Positions 19,794 through 28,200 are shown, counted from the first letter of the stretch. The stretch: DNA of 34,498 nucleotides from Oscillospiraceae bacterium (GCA_902785905.1 CADAAM010000015.1:1-34498); one strand, 5' to 3'. The notes: a model not told the origin generated them from the sequence alone. Numbers and translations are program-made.

Positions 19794-19964
19794 GTTTTAC
19801 TCCTTCAGTGAGGAACGGGAAAATCGGGCGCGGTAGCACAAAGACGGCCGCGCACATAGTATGGCATGAGCGCCGCGGAAAACGGTGCGCGCAGACACTC
19901 CCCGCTCCGCCGCCGCACGGCGGGTCGGGACGCGCCAGCTCAAGTGCGGAGAAAGGACAATACT

Positions 19965-20123
19965 ATGTTCTGCAATTCCTGCAACGGCAACAATTCGCTC
20001 TGGCTCATCATCCTGATCATCATTCTCTTCGGCTGCGGCAACGGCTATGGCTGCGGCTGCAACAACAACTGCGGCTGCAACGACTGCGGCTGCGGCAACA
20101 ACTGCGGCTGCGGCTGCAACTGA
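19965..20123 (+). CDS. Cysteine- and glycine-rich small peptide (52 aa)
   Basis: This 52-residue peptide starts MFCNSCNGNN, continues with a hydrophobic helix SLWLIILIIILFG (11-23), and ends in a Cys-Gly-Asn repeat tail. There are 12 Cys in all (3, 6, 24, 30, 32, 36, 38, 41, 43, 47, 49, 51). GGAGAAAGGA precedes the ATG and a terminator follows the stop. NCBI annotates similar gut-Clostridia peptides as chorion-class high-cysteine proteins, by composition only. Function is unknown; metal binding or a spore/envelope role is conceivable. The frame is open upstream to 19866 but without a ribosome site. Confidence 0.75.
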   Translation: MFCNSCNGNNSLWLIILIIILFGCGNGYGCGCNNNCGCNDCGCGNNCGCGCN

Positions 20124-20132
20124 ACCACGAGA

Positions 20133-20156
20133 GGGGCCCCAAACGGGGCTCCTTTT
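20133..20156 (+). terminator. Intrinsic terminator after the cysteine-rich gene
   Basis: GGGGCCCC (20133-20140) and GGGGCTCC (20145-20152) form 8 pairs including one G-U, followed by TTTTAATC. The structured repeat copy 2 starts directly after it. Confidence 0.8.
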
Positions 20157-20159
20157 AAT

Positions 20160-20313
20160 CAATTGTGAGACAAAGTCTCGCAATTGAGAACTCGCGCTTA
20201 TCGCACACGGCGGAGCGCAACGCGCCGTGTTTGGTCGGCGCGAGGCCTCGCCCGGCTTCGGCTCATGGTGTTTTTGAGACGGCAAAGCTGCCTCAAAAAC
20301 GGATTTGAAATTG
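20160..20313 (+). repeat. Multi-stem structured repeat, copy 2
   Basis: This 154-bp element in plus orientation is the inverted partner of 16378-16525. S1 is CAATTG.GAGAC / GTCTC.CAATTG, S2 CTCGCGC / GCGCGAG, S3 ACACGGCG / CGCCGTGT, and S4 GTTTTTGAG..GGC AAA GCT..CTCAAAAAC. It fills the gap between the Cys-rich gene terminator and the 3' end of tmk, antisense to any tmk read-through transcript. No gene is present in 20157-20337. Confidence 0.8.
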
Positions 20314-20337
20314 TATTTCTTTGACGAAGAGAAATGC

Positions 20338-21015
20338 CTATTTGTTTCCGATGGTTCTCAGGATCAGGTCGTAGATCTCGTCGTTTTTCTCCTCAAGGCC
20401 GCGCTCCCGGCCGTCCTTCTCGAAGGCGATGCGCGTCCAGCCGTAGTGCTCGCAGGCCATGCTTGCCGTGCGGAGGCAGCGGGCGAGGTAAGCGCTGTCC
20501 TGCTCGTGGATGTCGGCGCTGGTGTGGGTGAGGGCCTCGCGCTCACGCATGCGGCGGCGGGAGGTCTCCAGATCCACGTCGAGGTAGATCACAAGATCCG
20601 GCTGCGGCAGACCCATCTTGCCGTACTCCAGATCGGCAAGCCAGCTGAAAAACGCGGGCAGCTCGGAATCCCCGAGCTTGCAGCCCTGGTGGACGGCGTT
20701 GGAGGTGGTGTAGCGGTCGGAGATGATGAGCCCGCCGTTTTCATAGACCTTCCCCCAGTCGTCCCGGTAGGAGGCGAAGCGGTCCACCGCGTAGAAGGTC
20801 GAGGCGGCGTAGGCGTTCACGTCCCCCGGTTTTTTTCCGAAGGCCCCGCCGAGATAGAGGCGGATGAGCGCGCTGCTGTCCCGGTCGTAGCGCGGAAATA
20901 CGATGTGATTATACGCAATTTTGTCCTGTTCCATTCTGTCGCAGAGCAGGCGGTACTGGGCGGACTTGCCGCTGCCGTCGATGCCCTCGAGCACGATGAG
21001 CTTTCCCCTGGTCAT
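20338..21015 (-). CDS. tmk: Thymidylate kinase
   Basis: This 225-residue P-loop kinase phosphorylates dTMP to dTDP. The P-loop EGIDGSGKS is at residues 10-18, the substrate-binding DRFASY comes after the LID-preceding stretch YAASTFYAVDRFASY, and DRYTTSN and VIYLDVDLETSRRRM follow. It is slightly longer than the usual 205-215 residues. It is the last gene of a minus-strand run after the sirtuin gene (21-base gap). AAAGGA upstream of ATG 21015 sets the start. Confidence 0.92.
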   Translation of the reverse strand: MTRGKLIVLEGIDGSGKSAQYRLLCDRMEQDKIAYNHIVFPRYDRDSSALIRLYLGGAFGKKPGDVNAYAASTFYAVDRFASYRDDWGKVYENGGLIISDRYTTSNAVHQGCKLGDSELPAFFSWLADLEYGKMGLPQPDLVIYLDVDLETSRRRMREREALTHTSADIHEQDSAYLARCLRTASMACEHYGWTRIAFEKDGRERGLEEKNDEIYDLILRTIGNK

Positions 21016-21036
21016 TGGTTTGAATCCTTTTCTCTA

Positions 21037-21747
21037 TTATACCTGCGCAAATACCTCGCCGATCCTGCCGTGGATGGTTAGATCGGCTTCCGTGGGGGTG
21101 CTGCTGCGCGTGATGAGCACCAGCTTATTCCCCCGGTAATAGTTGATGAGGCCCGCCGCCGGGTAGACCTTGAGCGAGGTCCCGCCCACGATCAGCACGT
21201 CGGCCTGGCGGATATAGTGGATGGCGCGCATGATCACGTCGTCGTCCAGCGCCTCCTCATAGAGCACGATGTCCGGGCGGATGACCCCGCCGCAGGAGCA
21301 GCGCGGCACGCCCGTGCCGTGGTTCATCAGGTCGGCGTCATACGGCTTGCGGCAGCGCGAGCAGTAGGCCCGCAGGATGCTGCCGTGCAGCTCGAGCACG
21401 TTTTTGCTCCCCGCCGCCTGGTGCAGCCCGTCGATGTTCTGGGTGACGACGGCCCTGAGCTTGCCCTCCTTCTCAAGCTCTGCAAGCCGAAGGTGGCAGC
21501 GGTTGGGCTTGACCCCGTCGATGACCAGCTTCTCCCGGTGAAAGCGGTAATACTCCTCGGGAAAGCGCTCGAAAAAGGTATGGCTCAGGATGGTCTCGGG
21601 CGGGTACTTCCACTTCTGGTTGTACAGGCCGTCCACGCTGCGGAAGTCGGGGATCCCGCTCTCCGTGCTGACTCCGGCGCCGCCGAAGAAGACAATGTTG
21701 TCGCTGTCCGCGATCCACTGTTTGAGTTTTGCGATGTTCTCTTCCAT
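21037..21747 (-). CDS. cobB: Sir2-family NAD-dependent protein deacylase
   Basis: This 236-residue sirtuin shows the NAD-binding [14 protein letters not shown] (23-36), the [12 protein letters not shown] core, catalytic His121 in LELHGS, zinc ligands C129, C132, C150 and C152, and [12 protein letters not shown]. It removes acyl groups from lysines using NAD. It sits between the cyclodeaminase-like gene (27-base gap) and tmk (21-base gap) in one operon. All catalytic residues are intact. Confidence 0.95.
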   Translation of the reverse strand: MEENIAKLKQWIADSDNIVFFGGAGVSTESGIPDFRSVDGLYNQKWKYPPETILSHTFFERFPEEYYRFHREKLVIDGVKPNRCHLRLAELEKEGKLRAVVTQNIDGLHQAAGSKNVLELHGSILRAYCSRCRKPYDADLMNHGTGVPRCSCGGVIRPDIVLYEEALDDDVIMRAIHYIRQADVLIVGGTSLKVYPAAGLINYYRGNKLVLITRSSTPTEADLTIHGRIGEVFAQV

Positions 21748-21774
21748 GGTACGCGCCTCCCCAATTTTTATAAT

Positions 21775-22386
21775 TTACACCGCGTTCTCCGCCGCACTGC
21801 GGATTTCCGCGGCGCAGGTCTCGCAGGAGCTCAGCGTGATCTCGTTCTCGCGGCGGACGACGAAGCGGTAGGTCTCGTCGCTGCACTTGTCGGACATGTC
21901 CAGGATATAGAGGCGGGAGCTGCGGATCGCCGCCATGGCAAGCTCCGCGCACTCACCCAGCCAGTGCACCGCGTCCCTCGGGCACAGGGCGCACAGCTCC
22001 TTGGCAAGCTCCAGCATCTGGCCCATCATGTTGATGATCTCCGCCGGGATGGCGACGGCAGGCTGGCGCGCGGCCTCGATCTCCTGTTCCCCGCCCTCCT
22101 TCAGGGCGCGGCGCAGAGGGTGGCGGCTCTTCACATCCTCGTCGATGAGGTGGACCATATAGCCGCGCAGAATCTCCGCGTTGCGCAGGATGTAGTCGAC
22201 GCGCTCATTCTCCCCCGCCGTCTTCTTCGTGATCGCGGCGGCGCGCTCCAGCAGGGACGCGGCCAGCGCGGCGGTCACGGCGGCGGCCCCGCCGGTCTCC
22301 ATGCGGGAGTCGGGCTCGGAGAGGGCCTTTGTCAGCTCGTCCGCGTTTTTCTGTTTGAAGATTTCGATTTTGATTCCCTCGGCCAT
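21775..22386 (-). CDS. Cyclodeaminase/cyclohydrolase family protein (FTCD_C/FchA-like)
   Basis: This 203-residue, mostly helical protein resembles formimino-THF cyclodeaminase or methenyl-THF cyclohydrolase (FchA). The N-terminal METGGAAAVTAALAASL replaces the usual PGGGSVAAL motif, so the glycine motif is shortened. The C-terminal region is Cys-rich (SSCETCAAEIRS). ATG 22386 is preferred over the TTG two codons upstream because AGAGG lies 8 bases before the ATG. It begins 12 bases after prfC. One-carbon metabolism is likely, but the altered glycine motif makes the activity uncertain. Confidence 0.7.
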   Translation of the reverse strand: MAEGIKIEIFKQKNADELTKALSEPDSRMETGGAAAVTAALAASLLERAAAITKKTAGENERVDYILRNAEILRGYMVHLIDEDVKSRHPLRRALKEGGEQEIEAARQPAVAIPAEIINMMGQMLELAKELCALCPRDAVHWLGECAELAMAAIRSSRLYILDMSDKCSDETYRFVVRRENEITLSSCETCAAEIRSAAENAV

Positions 22387-22398
22387 GGTCAATACCTC

Positions 22399-23991
22399 TT
22401 AGTCTCGGTTAAACTCTCTTAATCTCAAACCCTCGTTCTTTTGCAGGGCCCAGTTGACGCACCAGTCGGAGGTAAAGAGCAGGAGGTTATTCCCCTTGAA
22501 GTCCTGCACCCACTTGGTGTCGCTGGTGAGGTTGAGGTCGCCGATGCGGATGTCCTCGTTTTCGACCCAGCGGACAAGCTCATAGGGCATGGGCCGTCTT
22601 CTGATCTCCACGCCGTACTCGGTGCGAAGGCGGTATTCCAGCACCTCAAACTGCAGTACGCCCACGACGCCGACGATGACCTCCTCCACGCCGGTGTACG
22701 GCTCGTGGAAGATCTGGATCGCGCCCTCCTGGGCGATCTGGGTGATGCCCTTTTCAAACTGCTTGCGCTTCATGGTGTCGATGCGCTCCACGCCCGCGAA
22801 ATGCTCGGGCGCGAAGGTGGGAATGCCCTCGAAGCGGACGTTCATACCCTTCTCGCAGATAGTGTCCCCGATGGAGAAGACGCCGGGGTCAAATACGCCG
22901 ATGATGTCCCCGGCGTAGGCCTCGTCGATGATGGCGCGGTCCTGGGCCATGAGCTGCTGGGGCTGGGCCAGGCGCAGCGCCTTGCCCTGCTGGACATGGT
23001 AATACTCCCTGTCGCGCTCGAAGCGGCCGGAGCAGATGCGCATGAAGGCGATGCGGTCGCGGTGGGCCTTGTTCATGTTGGCCTGGATCTTGAACACGAA
23101 GGCCGAGAAGCGCGGGTCCATCGGGTCGACGATCTCGTCCTCCGACATGCGCGGCAGGGGCGGCATGGTCATTTTCAGAAAGCTCTCAAGGAAGGGCTCC
23201 ACGCCGAAGTTATTCAGCGCCGAGCCGAAGAACACGGGGCTGAGCCTGCCCGCGCGCACCTCGTCGATGTCGAACTCAAAGCCCGCGCCGTCGAGCAGCT
23301 CGATGTCGTCGGCAAGCTGCTCGCGCAGCTTCCGGCCGATCAGCCCGTCCAGCTTCTCGGTCTCGTCAAGTTTGCACTCGATGGCGTGAATCTTGCTCTG
23401 CCCGCGGTGGAATTCGTTGAAGGCGAGAATGGCCTGCTTCTCGCGGTCGTACACGCCCTTGAAGTCGTGGCCGCAGCCGATGGGCCAGTTCATCGGGTAG
23501 GTGCCGATGCCGAACTCCCGCTCCAGCTCCTCCATGAGGTCATAGGGGCTTCTCGCCTCGCGGTCGAGCTTGTTGATGAAGGTGAAGATGGGGATGTGCC
23601 GCATGGCGCAGATTTTGAAGAGCTTTCTGGTCTGCGGCTCGATGCCCTTGGCGGCGTCGATGACCATGACGGCGGAGTCCGCCGCCATGAGGGTGCGGTA
23701 GGTGTCCTCGGAAAAGTCTTGGTGGCCCGGGGTGTCGAGGATATTGATGCAGTAGCCCTCATACTCAAACTGCATGACGGAGGAGGTGATGGAGATGCCG
23801 CGCTGCTTCTCAAGCTCCATCCAGTCGGAGACGGCGTGGCGCGCGGTGGCCTTGCCCTTGACGGAGCCTGCCAGCTGAATGGCCCCGCCGTAGAGCAGCA
23901 GCTTCTCGGTCAGCGTGGTCTTGCCCGCGTCGGGGTGGGAGATGATGGCGAAGGTCCTGCGTCTTTCGATTTCTTTTTTATAATCCGGCAT
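22399..23991 (-). CDS. prfC: Peptide chain release factor 3
   Basis: This 530-residue translational GTPase recycles RF1/RF2 after peptide release. G-motifs are SHPDAGKTT (18-26), the RGISITSS switch region, DTPGHQDFSEDTYR and NKLDREAR. The C-terminal part carries the RF3-specific GVVGVLQFEVLEYRL segment. Full length. It is preceded by its own promoter at 24024-24052 and heads the prfC - cyclodeaminase - sirtuin - tmk operon. Confidence 0.96.
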   Translation of the reverse strand: MPDYKKEIERRRTFAIISHPDAGKTTLTEKLLLYGGAIQLAGSVKGKATARHAVSDWMELEKQRGISITSSVMQFEYEGYCINILDTPGHQDFSEDTYRTLMAADSAVMVIDAAKGIEPQTRKLFKICAMRHIPIFTFINKLDREARSPYDLMEELEREFGIGTYPMNWPIGCGHDFKGVYDREKQAILAFNEFHRGQSKIHAIECKLDETEKLDGLIGRKLREQLADDIELLDGAGFEFDIDEVRAGRLSPVFFGSALNNFGVEPFLESFLKMTMPPLPRMSEDEIVDPMDPRFSAFVFKIQANMNKAHRDRIAFMRICSGRFERDREYYHVQQGKALRLAQPQQLMAQDRAIIDEAYAGDIIGVFDPGVFSIGDTICEKGMNVRFEGIPTFAPEHFAGVERIDTMKRKQFEKGITQIAQEGAIQIFHEPYTGVEEVIVGVVGVLQFEVLEYRLRTEYGVEIRRRPMPYELVRWVENEDIRIGDLNLTSDTKWVQDFKGNNLLLFTSDWCVNWALQKNEGLRLREFNRD

Positions 23992-24023
23992 AAAAAACTT
24001 CCTTAATTAAAACTTGACAATAT

Positions 24024-24052
24024 ATTATAGCCGCTGAGAGGCAAAAAGTAAA
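24024..24052 (-). promoter_or_regulatory. Sigma-A-type promoter of the prfC operon
   Basis: On the minus strand -35 TTTACT (24047-24052), a 17-base spacer and -10 TATAAT (24024-24029) lie about 30 bases upstream of the prfC start. Confidence 0.8.
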
Positions 24053-24138
24053 GGTTTTCTTCACGGGCGCAGAGCTCGCGCAGGCTGATGCTCCGTCGGA
24101 GATCGGGCCGTGCCGCATGTAAAAAAGAGATGTCTGTT

Positions 24139-24157
24139 TTTGTGTATCTTACACAAA
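24139..24157. promoter_or_regulatory. Palindrome upstream of the sugar ABC operon promoter
   Basis: TTTGTGTA (24139-24146) and TACACAAA (24150-24157) are perfect inverted arms with a 3-base centre. They lie 38 bases upstream of the -35 box, a position suited to an activator or remote repressor site. The rest of 24053-24194 shows nothing else. Confidence 0.4.
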
Positions 24158-24194
24158 TTATGCTTTGAAAACTTGGAGAAACCCAGTCATTCTA

Positions 24195-24223
24195 TTGACA
24201 AAGTGCCAGGTGAAAAGTAAAAT
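24195..24223 (+). promoter_or_regulatory. Sigma-A-type promoter of the sugar ABC operon
   Basis: Perfect -35 TTGACA (24195-24200), a 17-base spacer and -10 TAAAAT (24218-24223) lie about 48 bases before the binding-protein ATG. Confidence 0.85.
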
Positions 24224-24271
24224 GTAGCTGTCGTCAAGGCGGCACATTTTTAGTAAAAGGAGATATGGAAA

Positions 24272-25531
24272 ATGAAAAAGACGCTTGCCCTTCTGCTCGC
24301 GCTGATCATGATGTTCTCGCTGACCGCGCAGACCGCGTTCGCGGACGAGCCCATCACGCTCGACGTCATCATCTGCCAGTACGGTCCCAACACCAACGAC
24401 TGGTTCCTCGGCAAAGGCATGGACGGCTCCAACTTCGTCGAGAAGTTTGAGGCTGCCAACCCCGACATCAAGCTGAATCTGGAAGTCGTCTCCTGGAATG
24501 ACGTGCATCAGGTTGTCGATACCCGCATCGCCAACAACAACGCGCCCGACATTCTGAACATCGACACCTTCTCCGAATTTGTCCCCGACGGTCTGCTCAT
24601 GCCCGTCAAGGACTACTGCCCGGAGGACCTGTTCAACGACTTTTTCCCCGCCTTTATCGCTGAATCCGTGATCGACGATACTGTCTGGGCCGTGCCCGAT
24701 CTGGCCTCCGCCCGCGCCCTGTTCTACAATGTCGACCTCCTTGAGAATGCCGGCGTTGAGGTCCCCACCACCTGGGCCGAGCTTGAGGACGCCTGCCAGG
24801 CCATCATCGACTACTACAACGGCGACGTATATCCCTGGGGCGTCGATATGACCACCGACGAGGGCCAGGCCTGCTTCGCCTACTATGCCTGGGGCAACGG
24901 CGGCGGCTTCGTTGACGCCGACGGCAACTGGGCGCTCAACACCCCTGAGAACGTCGAGGCCGTCAAATATGTTATCAGCCTTGTCAACAACGGCTTTACC
25001 AACCCCAACCCCGCAACCGAGACTCGTTACGATCTGCAGGATATGTTTTCCGCAGGCAAGCTCGCCATGCTGCTGACGACCAACCAGCTGCCCACCTACG
25101 TGTCCGATAAGGGCGGCGAGGTCAAGATGGCAACCGCCGGCATTCCTGCCAACGAGGGCAAGACCGGCTCCTCCGTCGGCGTTATGGACCGCGTGATGGC
25201 GTTCAAGGACGATTCCGCCCCTGACCAGGCCAAGCGCAACGAGGCCATCGGCAAGTTCCTCAAGTTCTTCTATGATCCCGAAAACTATGTCGGCTGGGTC
25301 AGCATGGAAGGCTTCCTGCCCGCCGTCAACTCCGCCGTTGAGGCCCTCGTCGCCTCCGATCCCAGCTTCGGCGCGTGGCTTGACGTTCTTGGCACCTGCC
25401 AGTTCTACCCCGCCGCCAAGGCCGAGTGGGCCACTGTCCGTCAGGGTGTCACCACCGTCGAGCAGGAGGCTCTGATCGGCGGCGATATCCAGGCCGGTCT
25501 GGATGCCCTGCAGGCTGAAGTCGCAGGCTGA
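24272..25531 (+). CDS. Family 1 extracellular solute-binding protein (CUT1-type sugar uptake)
   Basis: This 419-residue protein has a classical signal peptide (MKKTLALLLALIMMFSLTAQ, cleavage likely after TAFA). There is no lipobox Cys, unlike most Gram-positive binding proteins. The mature part shows family 1 features: DWFLGKGMDGSNFVEKFEAA, NAPDILNIDTFSEFVPDGLL and DDTVWAVPDLASARALFYN. It is the first gene of the operon, with AAAGGAG 10 bases ahead of the ATG. It probably binds an oligosaccharide or polyol; the exact ligand cannot be read. A hairpin follows at 25546-25571. It lies in an operon with two permeases but no ATPase. Confidence 0.9.
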   Translation: MKKTLALLLALIMMFSLTAQTAFADEPITLDVIICQYGPNTNDWFLGKGMDGSNFVEKFEAANPDIKLNLEVVSWNDVHQVVDTRIANNNAPDILNIDTFSEFVPDGLLMPVKDYCPEDLFNDFFPAFIAESVIDDTVWAVPDLASARALFYNVDLLENAGVEVPTTWAELEDACQAIIDYYNGDVYPWGVDMTTDEGQACFAYYAWGNGGGFVDADGNWALNTPENVEAVKYVISLVNNGFTNPNPATETRYDLQDMFSAGKLAMLLTTNQLPTYVSDKGGEVKMATAGIPANEGKTGSSVGVMDRVMAFKDDSAPDQAKRNEAIGKFLKFFYDPENYVGWVSMEGFLPAVNSAVEALVASDPSFGAWLDVLGTCQFYPAAKAEWATVRQGVTTVEQEALIGGDIQAGLDALQAEVAG

Positions 25532-25545
25532 TTATTTGTTTACAA

Positions 25546-25571
25546 GGAGCCGGCTGTCCTCAGCCGGCTCC
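25546..25571 (+). terminator. Strong intercistronic hairpin after the binding-protein gene
   Basis: A perfect 11-bp stem GGAGCCGGCTG / CAGCCGGCTCC with a TCCT loop is followed by GTTTCCTTATTT. It probably allows partial read-through and protects the binding-protein mRNA. Confidence 0.7.
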
Positions 25572-25604
25572 GTTTCCTTATTTCCAGGATTGGAGGCGTA
25601 AGAA

Positions 25605-26492
25605 TTGAATTCACCTCTTAACCGGCGCTGGTGGGAGCCCTATCTCTGGCTTCTGCCAAGCATGCTTCTTATTTCGGTCTTTGTGATCTTCCCGATTATC
25701 ATCGTCTTCAAGCTCTCGTTCAGCGAGATCTCCAAGGCCGGTGTGATCGGCGGCTATATCGGCTTTCAGAATTATAAGGACGCGGTGAATCTCCCGGCGT
25801 TCAAGACCGTCATGCTCAACACCTTCTGGTGGGTCGTCTCGGTGGTCGGCAGCTCCACGCTCCTCGGCTTCATTATCGCGCTGGTCTTCAACCAGAAGTT
25901 TAAGGGCCGCAAGATCGCCCGCGCGATCCTGGTCTTCCCCTGGGCAACCTCCCTGGTCATTCAGGCCTCGGTCTGGAACTATATCATCAAGTACGAGTAC
26001 GGCAGCCTCAACAGCGTGCTGCTGAACCTCGGCGTCATCAAACAGGCGATCAACTGGCGCTCCAGCTATCAGATCGAGTTTATCTGGGAGTGCGGCGTCG
26101 GCATTTTCGTGACCGTCCCCTTCGTTGCGTTCTGCGTGCTGTCGGGCCTGCAGTCCATCGACGAGTCGTATTATGAGGCCGCCACCGTGGACGGGGCGGG
26201 CTTCTGGGACAAGCTCTTCAAGATCACGCTGCCGATGGTGCGCCCCCAGCTGACCGTGAGCACCGTTTTGAATATTATCTACGTCTTCAACTCCTTCCCC
26301 ATCGTGTACACGATGACCAAGGGCGCGCCCGCCCATAAGACGGACACCATGATCACCTACCTCTACATGCTGTCGTTCTATGAGCGGAAGAAGGGCCCGG
26401 CGACGGCCCTGTCTGTGATCGGCTTTCTGATTCTCTGCGCCTGTTCCGGCCTCTATATGATAACCGTCATGCGGAAGGAGGAAGAGCAGTGA
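25605..26492 (+). CDS. Sugar ABC transporter permease, MalF-like
   Basis: This 295-residue protein with six predicted membrane helices has the EAA coupling loop YYEAATVDGAGFWDKLFKIT followed by LPMVRPQL. The start is TTG at 25605, with GGAGG 8 bases upstream and no better ATG nearby. Its TGA overlaps the GTG start of the next permease, so the two are translationally coupled. It should pair with that permease to form the sugar channel. Confidence 0.92.
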   Translation: MNSPLNRRWWEPYLWLLPSMLLISVFVIFPIIIVFKLSFSEISKAGVIGGYIGFQNYKDAVNLPAFKTVMLNTFWWVVSVVGSSTLLGFIIALVFNQKFKGRKIARAILVFPWATSLVIQASVWNYIIKYEYGSLNSVLLNLGVIKQAINWRSSYQIEFIWECGVGIFVTVPFVAFCVLSGLQSIDESYYEAATVDGAGFWDKLFKITLPMVRPQLTVSTVLNIIYVFNSFPIVYTMTKGAPAHKTDTMITYLYMLSFYERKKGPATALSVIGFLILCACSGLYMITVMRKEEEQ

Positions 26493-28081
26493 ACAATCCC
26501 GATGTTCTCAAATCCAACCGCCGCGCGCTGATCCTCATCGTCATCGGCCTTGCGCTGTGCCTCATCCTGCTGTCCATGCCGCTCTACAGCTTCAGCGCCA
26601 GCGTCTACACGAAAAAATCCCCCAACACCTTTGTGGGGGACGAGAAATATCAGCAGGTGCGCGCCGAGGTCGAGGCCGTGGCCGAGGACTACCGCGCCAA
26701 AGGCCATGAGGCCGTGATCGGCGAGGACGTGCTTGAGCGCGTCAACTCCAAGGGCAAGACCACCTCCCTCATCACCTTCACCATCAGCGAGAGTTTTGAC
26801 AGGAGCCCGCTGTCGCTGATCAGGCCGGGCTTTAACGCCTCATATGTGCTGGGGACAATGCTCGCGCTCTTCGCCCTGGCCCTGGTCTGCGCCGTGCTCG
26901 GCAGCGCCGGAACGCTCGCGCTGGAGCACCACTTCCTCAATAAACGCGCAAGCCTGCTGCGCGGGACGGCCGCCGTCGCTCTCCTGCTCGCCCTGCTGCT
27001 GGTGCCGGTGTTCATTCTGATGAACAACTACAGCTTCTCGCGTCAGCTTGGGCTCTACAACGCGGAGCTGCTGACGGAGGGGAAGGACGCGCTGTTTGCC
27101 AAAATGGATCTCCTGCTCTTTGACGGGGCCATGGGCGATCAGATCGGCACAGCTCTGAACGGCCTCACGATGGAACACTCGGGGCTTTTGTGGATGCTGC
27201 TCCCCTGCCTGCTTGTCTCGGTGCTCGCGGCGGTGCAGCTTCGTTACGGCAGCGTGCAGAGCAGCGCGGCGAAGGCCATGCTCTACTTTTTTGTCGTGAT
27301 CGTCTGCCTGGTGACGCTCTACCCCTACTATGTCATGACCGTCACGGCCTTCCGCTCCAACGCCGAGACGCTGGACATGTACTTCCTGCACCTCTTCCCG
27401 ACGAAGTGGATCTGGAGCAACCTCTCCGACATTATCCACCGGGGCGTGCCGCGCTATCTGCTCAACTCCCTGCTGGTGGCGGGCGGGGCAACGGTGCTGG
27501 CCATGCTCTGCGGCATCCCCGCGGCCTACGCCATGGCGCGTATGCGCTTCAAGGGCAAGAAAGCCTTCCTCGGCTTTGTCATCATGAGCCAGATGTTCTC
27601 CCCCGTCGTGCTGCTGATCGGCATTTCCCAGCTCATGAACACCCTGCACTTAAACGACAGCGTGCTCGGCCTGATGCTGATTAACGCCGCCTTCAACCAG
27701 GCCTTTGCGGTGTGGCTGCTGCGCGGCACCTTTGTGGCGATCTCCCCTGAGATGGAGCAGGCCGCGCTGATTGACGGCTGCGGCACCTTCGGGGCGCTGA
27801 CCCGGGTGCTAATCCCGATGGCCGCGCCCGGGATCGTGACGGCGCTGATCTTCGTGTTCATCAACGCCTGGAACGAGTACACCATCGCCACGGTCCTGAT
27901 CTCCACGGCCGCAAACCGGCCCATCACCGTGGGCATCACACAGTTCTCGTCCTTCAACATGATCGAGTGGCAGTACCTCTTTGCCGCGTCCCTCGTGGCC
28001 ACCATCCCGGTCGTGATCCTCTTTATGAGCATCGAAAAGCACCTGACCTCGGGCCTGACCTCCGGCGGCGTCAAGGGCTGA
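26489..28081 (+). CDS. Sugar ABC transporter permease, MalG-like, with ~260-residue N-terminal membrane extension
   Basis: At 530 residues this is nearly twice the normal MalG length (about 280). The C-terminal half (from about 263) is a normal MalG permease with LYPYYVMTVTAFRSNAE, ARMRFKGKKAF and the EAA loop EMEQAALIDGCGTFGALTRV. The extra N-terminal part has predicted helices near 12-32, 117-140, 158-178 and 231-250. Two outside loops, about 33-116 and 179-230, separate them. The start is GTG 26489, with AAGGAGG upstream, overlapping the previous stop. The partner ATPase must come from elsewhere, as with MsmX-type shared ATPases. Confidence 0.9.
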   Translation: MNNPDVLKSNRRALILIVIGLALCLILLSMPLYSFSASVYTKKSPNTFVGDEKYQQVRAEVEAVAEDYRAKGHEAVIGEDVLERVNSKGKTTSLITFTISESFDRSPLSLIRPGFNASYVLGTMLALFALALVCAVLGSAGTLALEHHFLNKRASLLRGTAAVALLLALLLVPVFILMNNYSFSRQLGLYNAELLTEGKDALFAKMDLLLFDGAMGDQIGTALNGLTMEHSGLLWMLLPCLLVSVLAAVQLRYGSVQSSAAKAMLYFFVVIVCLVTLYPYYVMTVTAFRSNAETLDMYFLHLFPTKWIWSNLSDIIHRGVPRYLLNSLLVAGGATVLAMLCGIPAAYAMARMRFKGKKAFLGFVIMSQMFSPVVLLIGISQLMNTLHLNDSVLGLMLINAAFNQAFAVWLLRGTFVAISPEMEQAALIDGCGTFGALTRVLIPMAAPGIVTALIFVFINAWNEYTIATVLISTAANRPITVGITQFSSFNMIEWQYLFAASLVATIPVVILFMSIEKHLTSGLTSGGVKG

Positions 28082-28139
28082 TCGAGACGATACGGGCAAA
28101 ATGCTTTCTGCTTACCGGTCCGGCAACACAGCGAAAAAT

Positions 28140-28175
28140 ATGCGGTGATTTCGCAGTTTTACGAAATCACCGCAT
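28140..28175 (+). terminator. Terminator hairpin of the sugar ABC operon
   Basis: A perfect 14-bp stem ATGCGGTGATTTCG / CGAAATCACCGCAT with an 8-base loop lies about 60 bases past the permease stop, followed by TTCATGCC. The U-tract is short, so termination may be partial. Confidence 0.65.
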
Positions 28176-28200
28176 TTCATGCCTCTATTTAATCCAATTT

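Noticed and set aside
19797..20285. Minus-strand frame with long Ala/Val runs
   Set aside because: It is the antisense of the Cys-Gly repeat gene and repeat copy 2; the runs come from the GGC TGC repeats.
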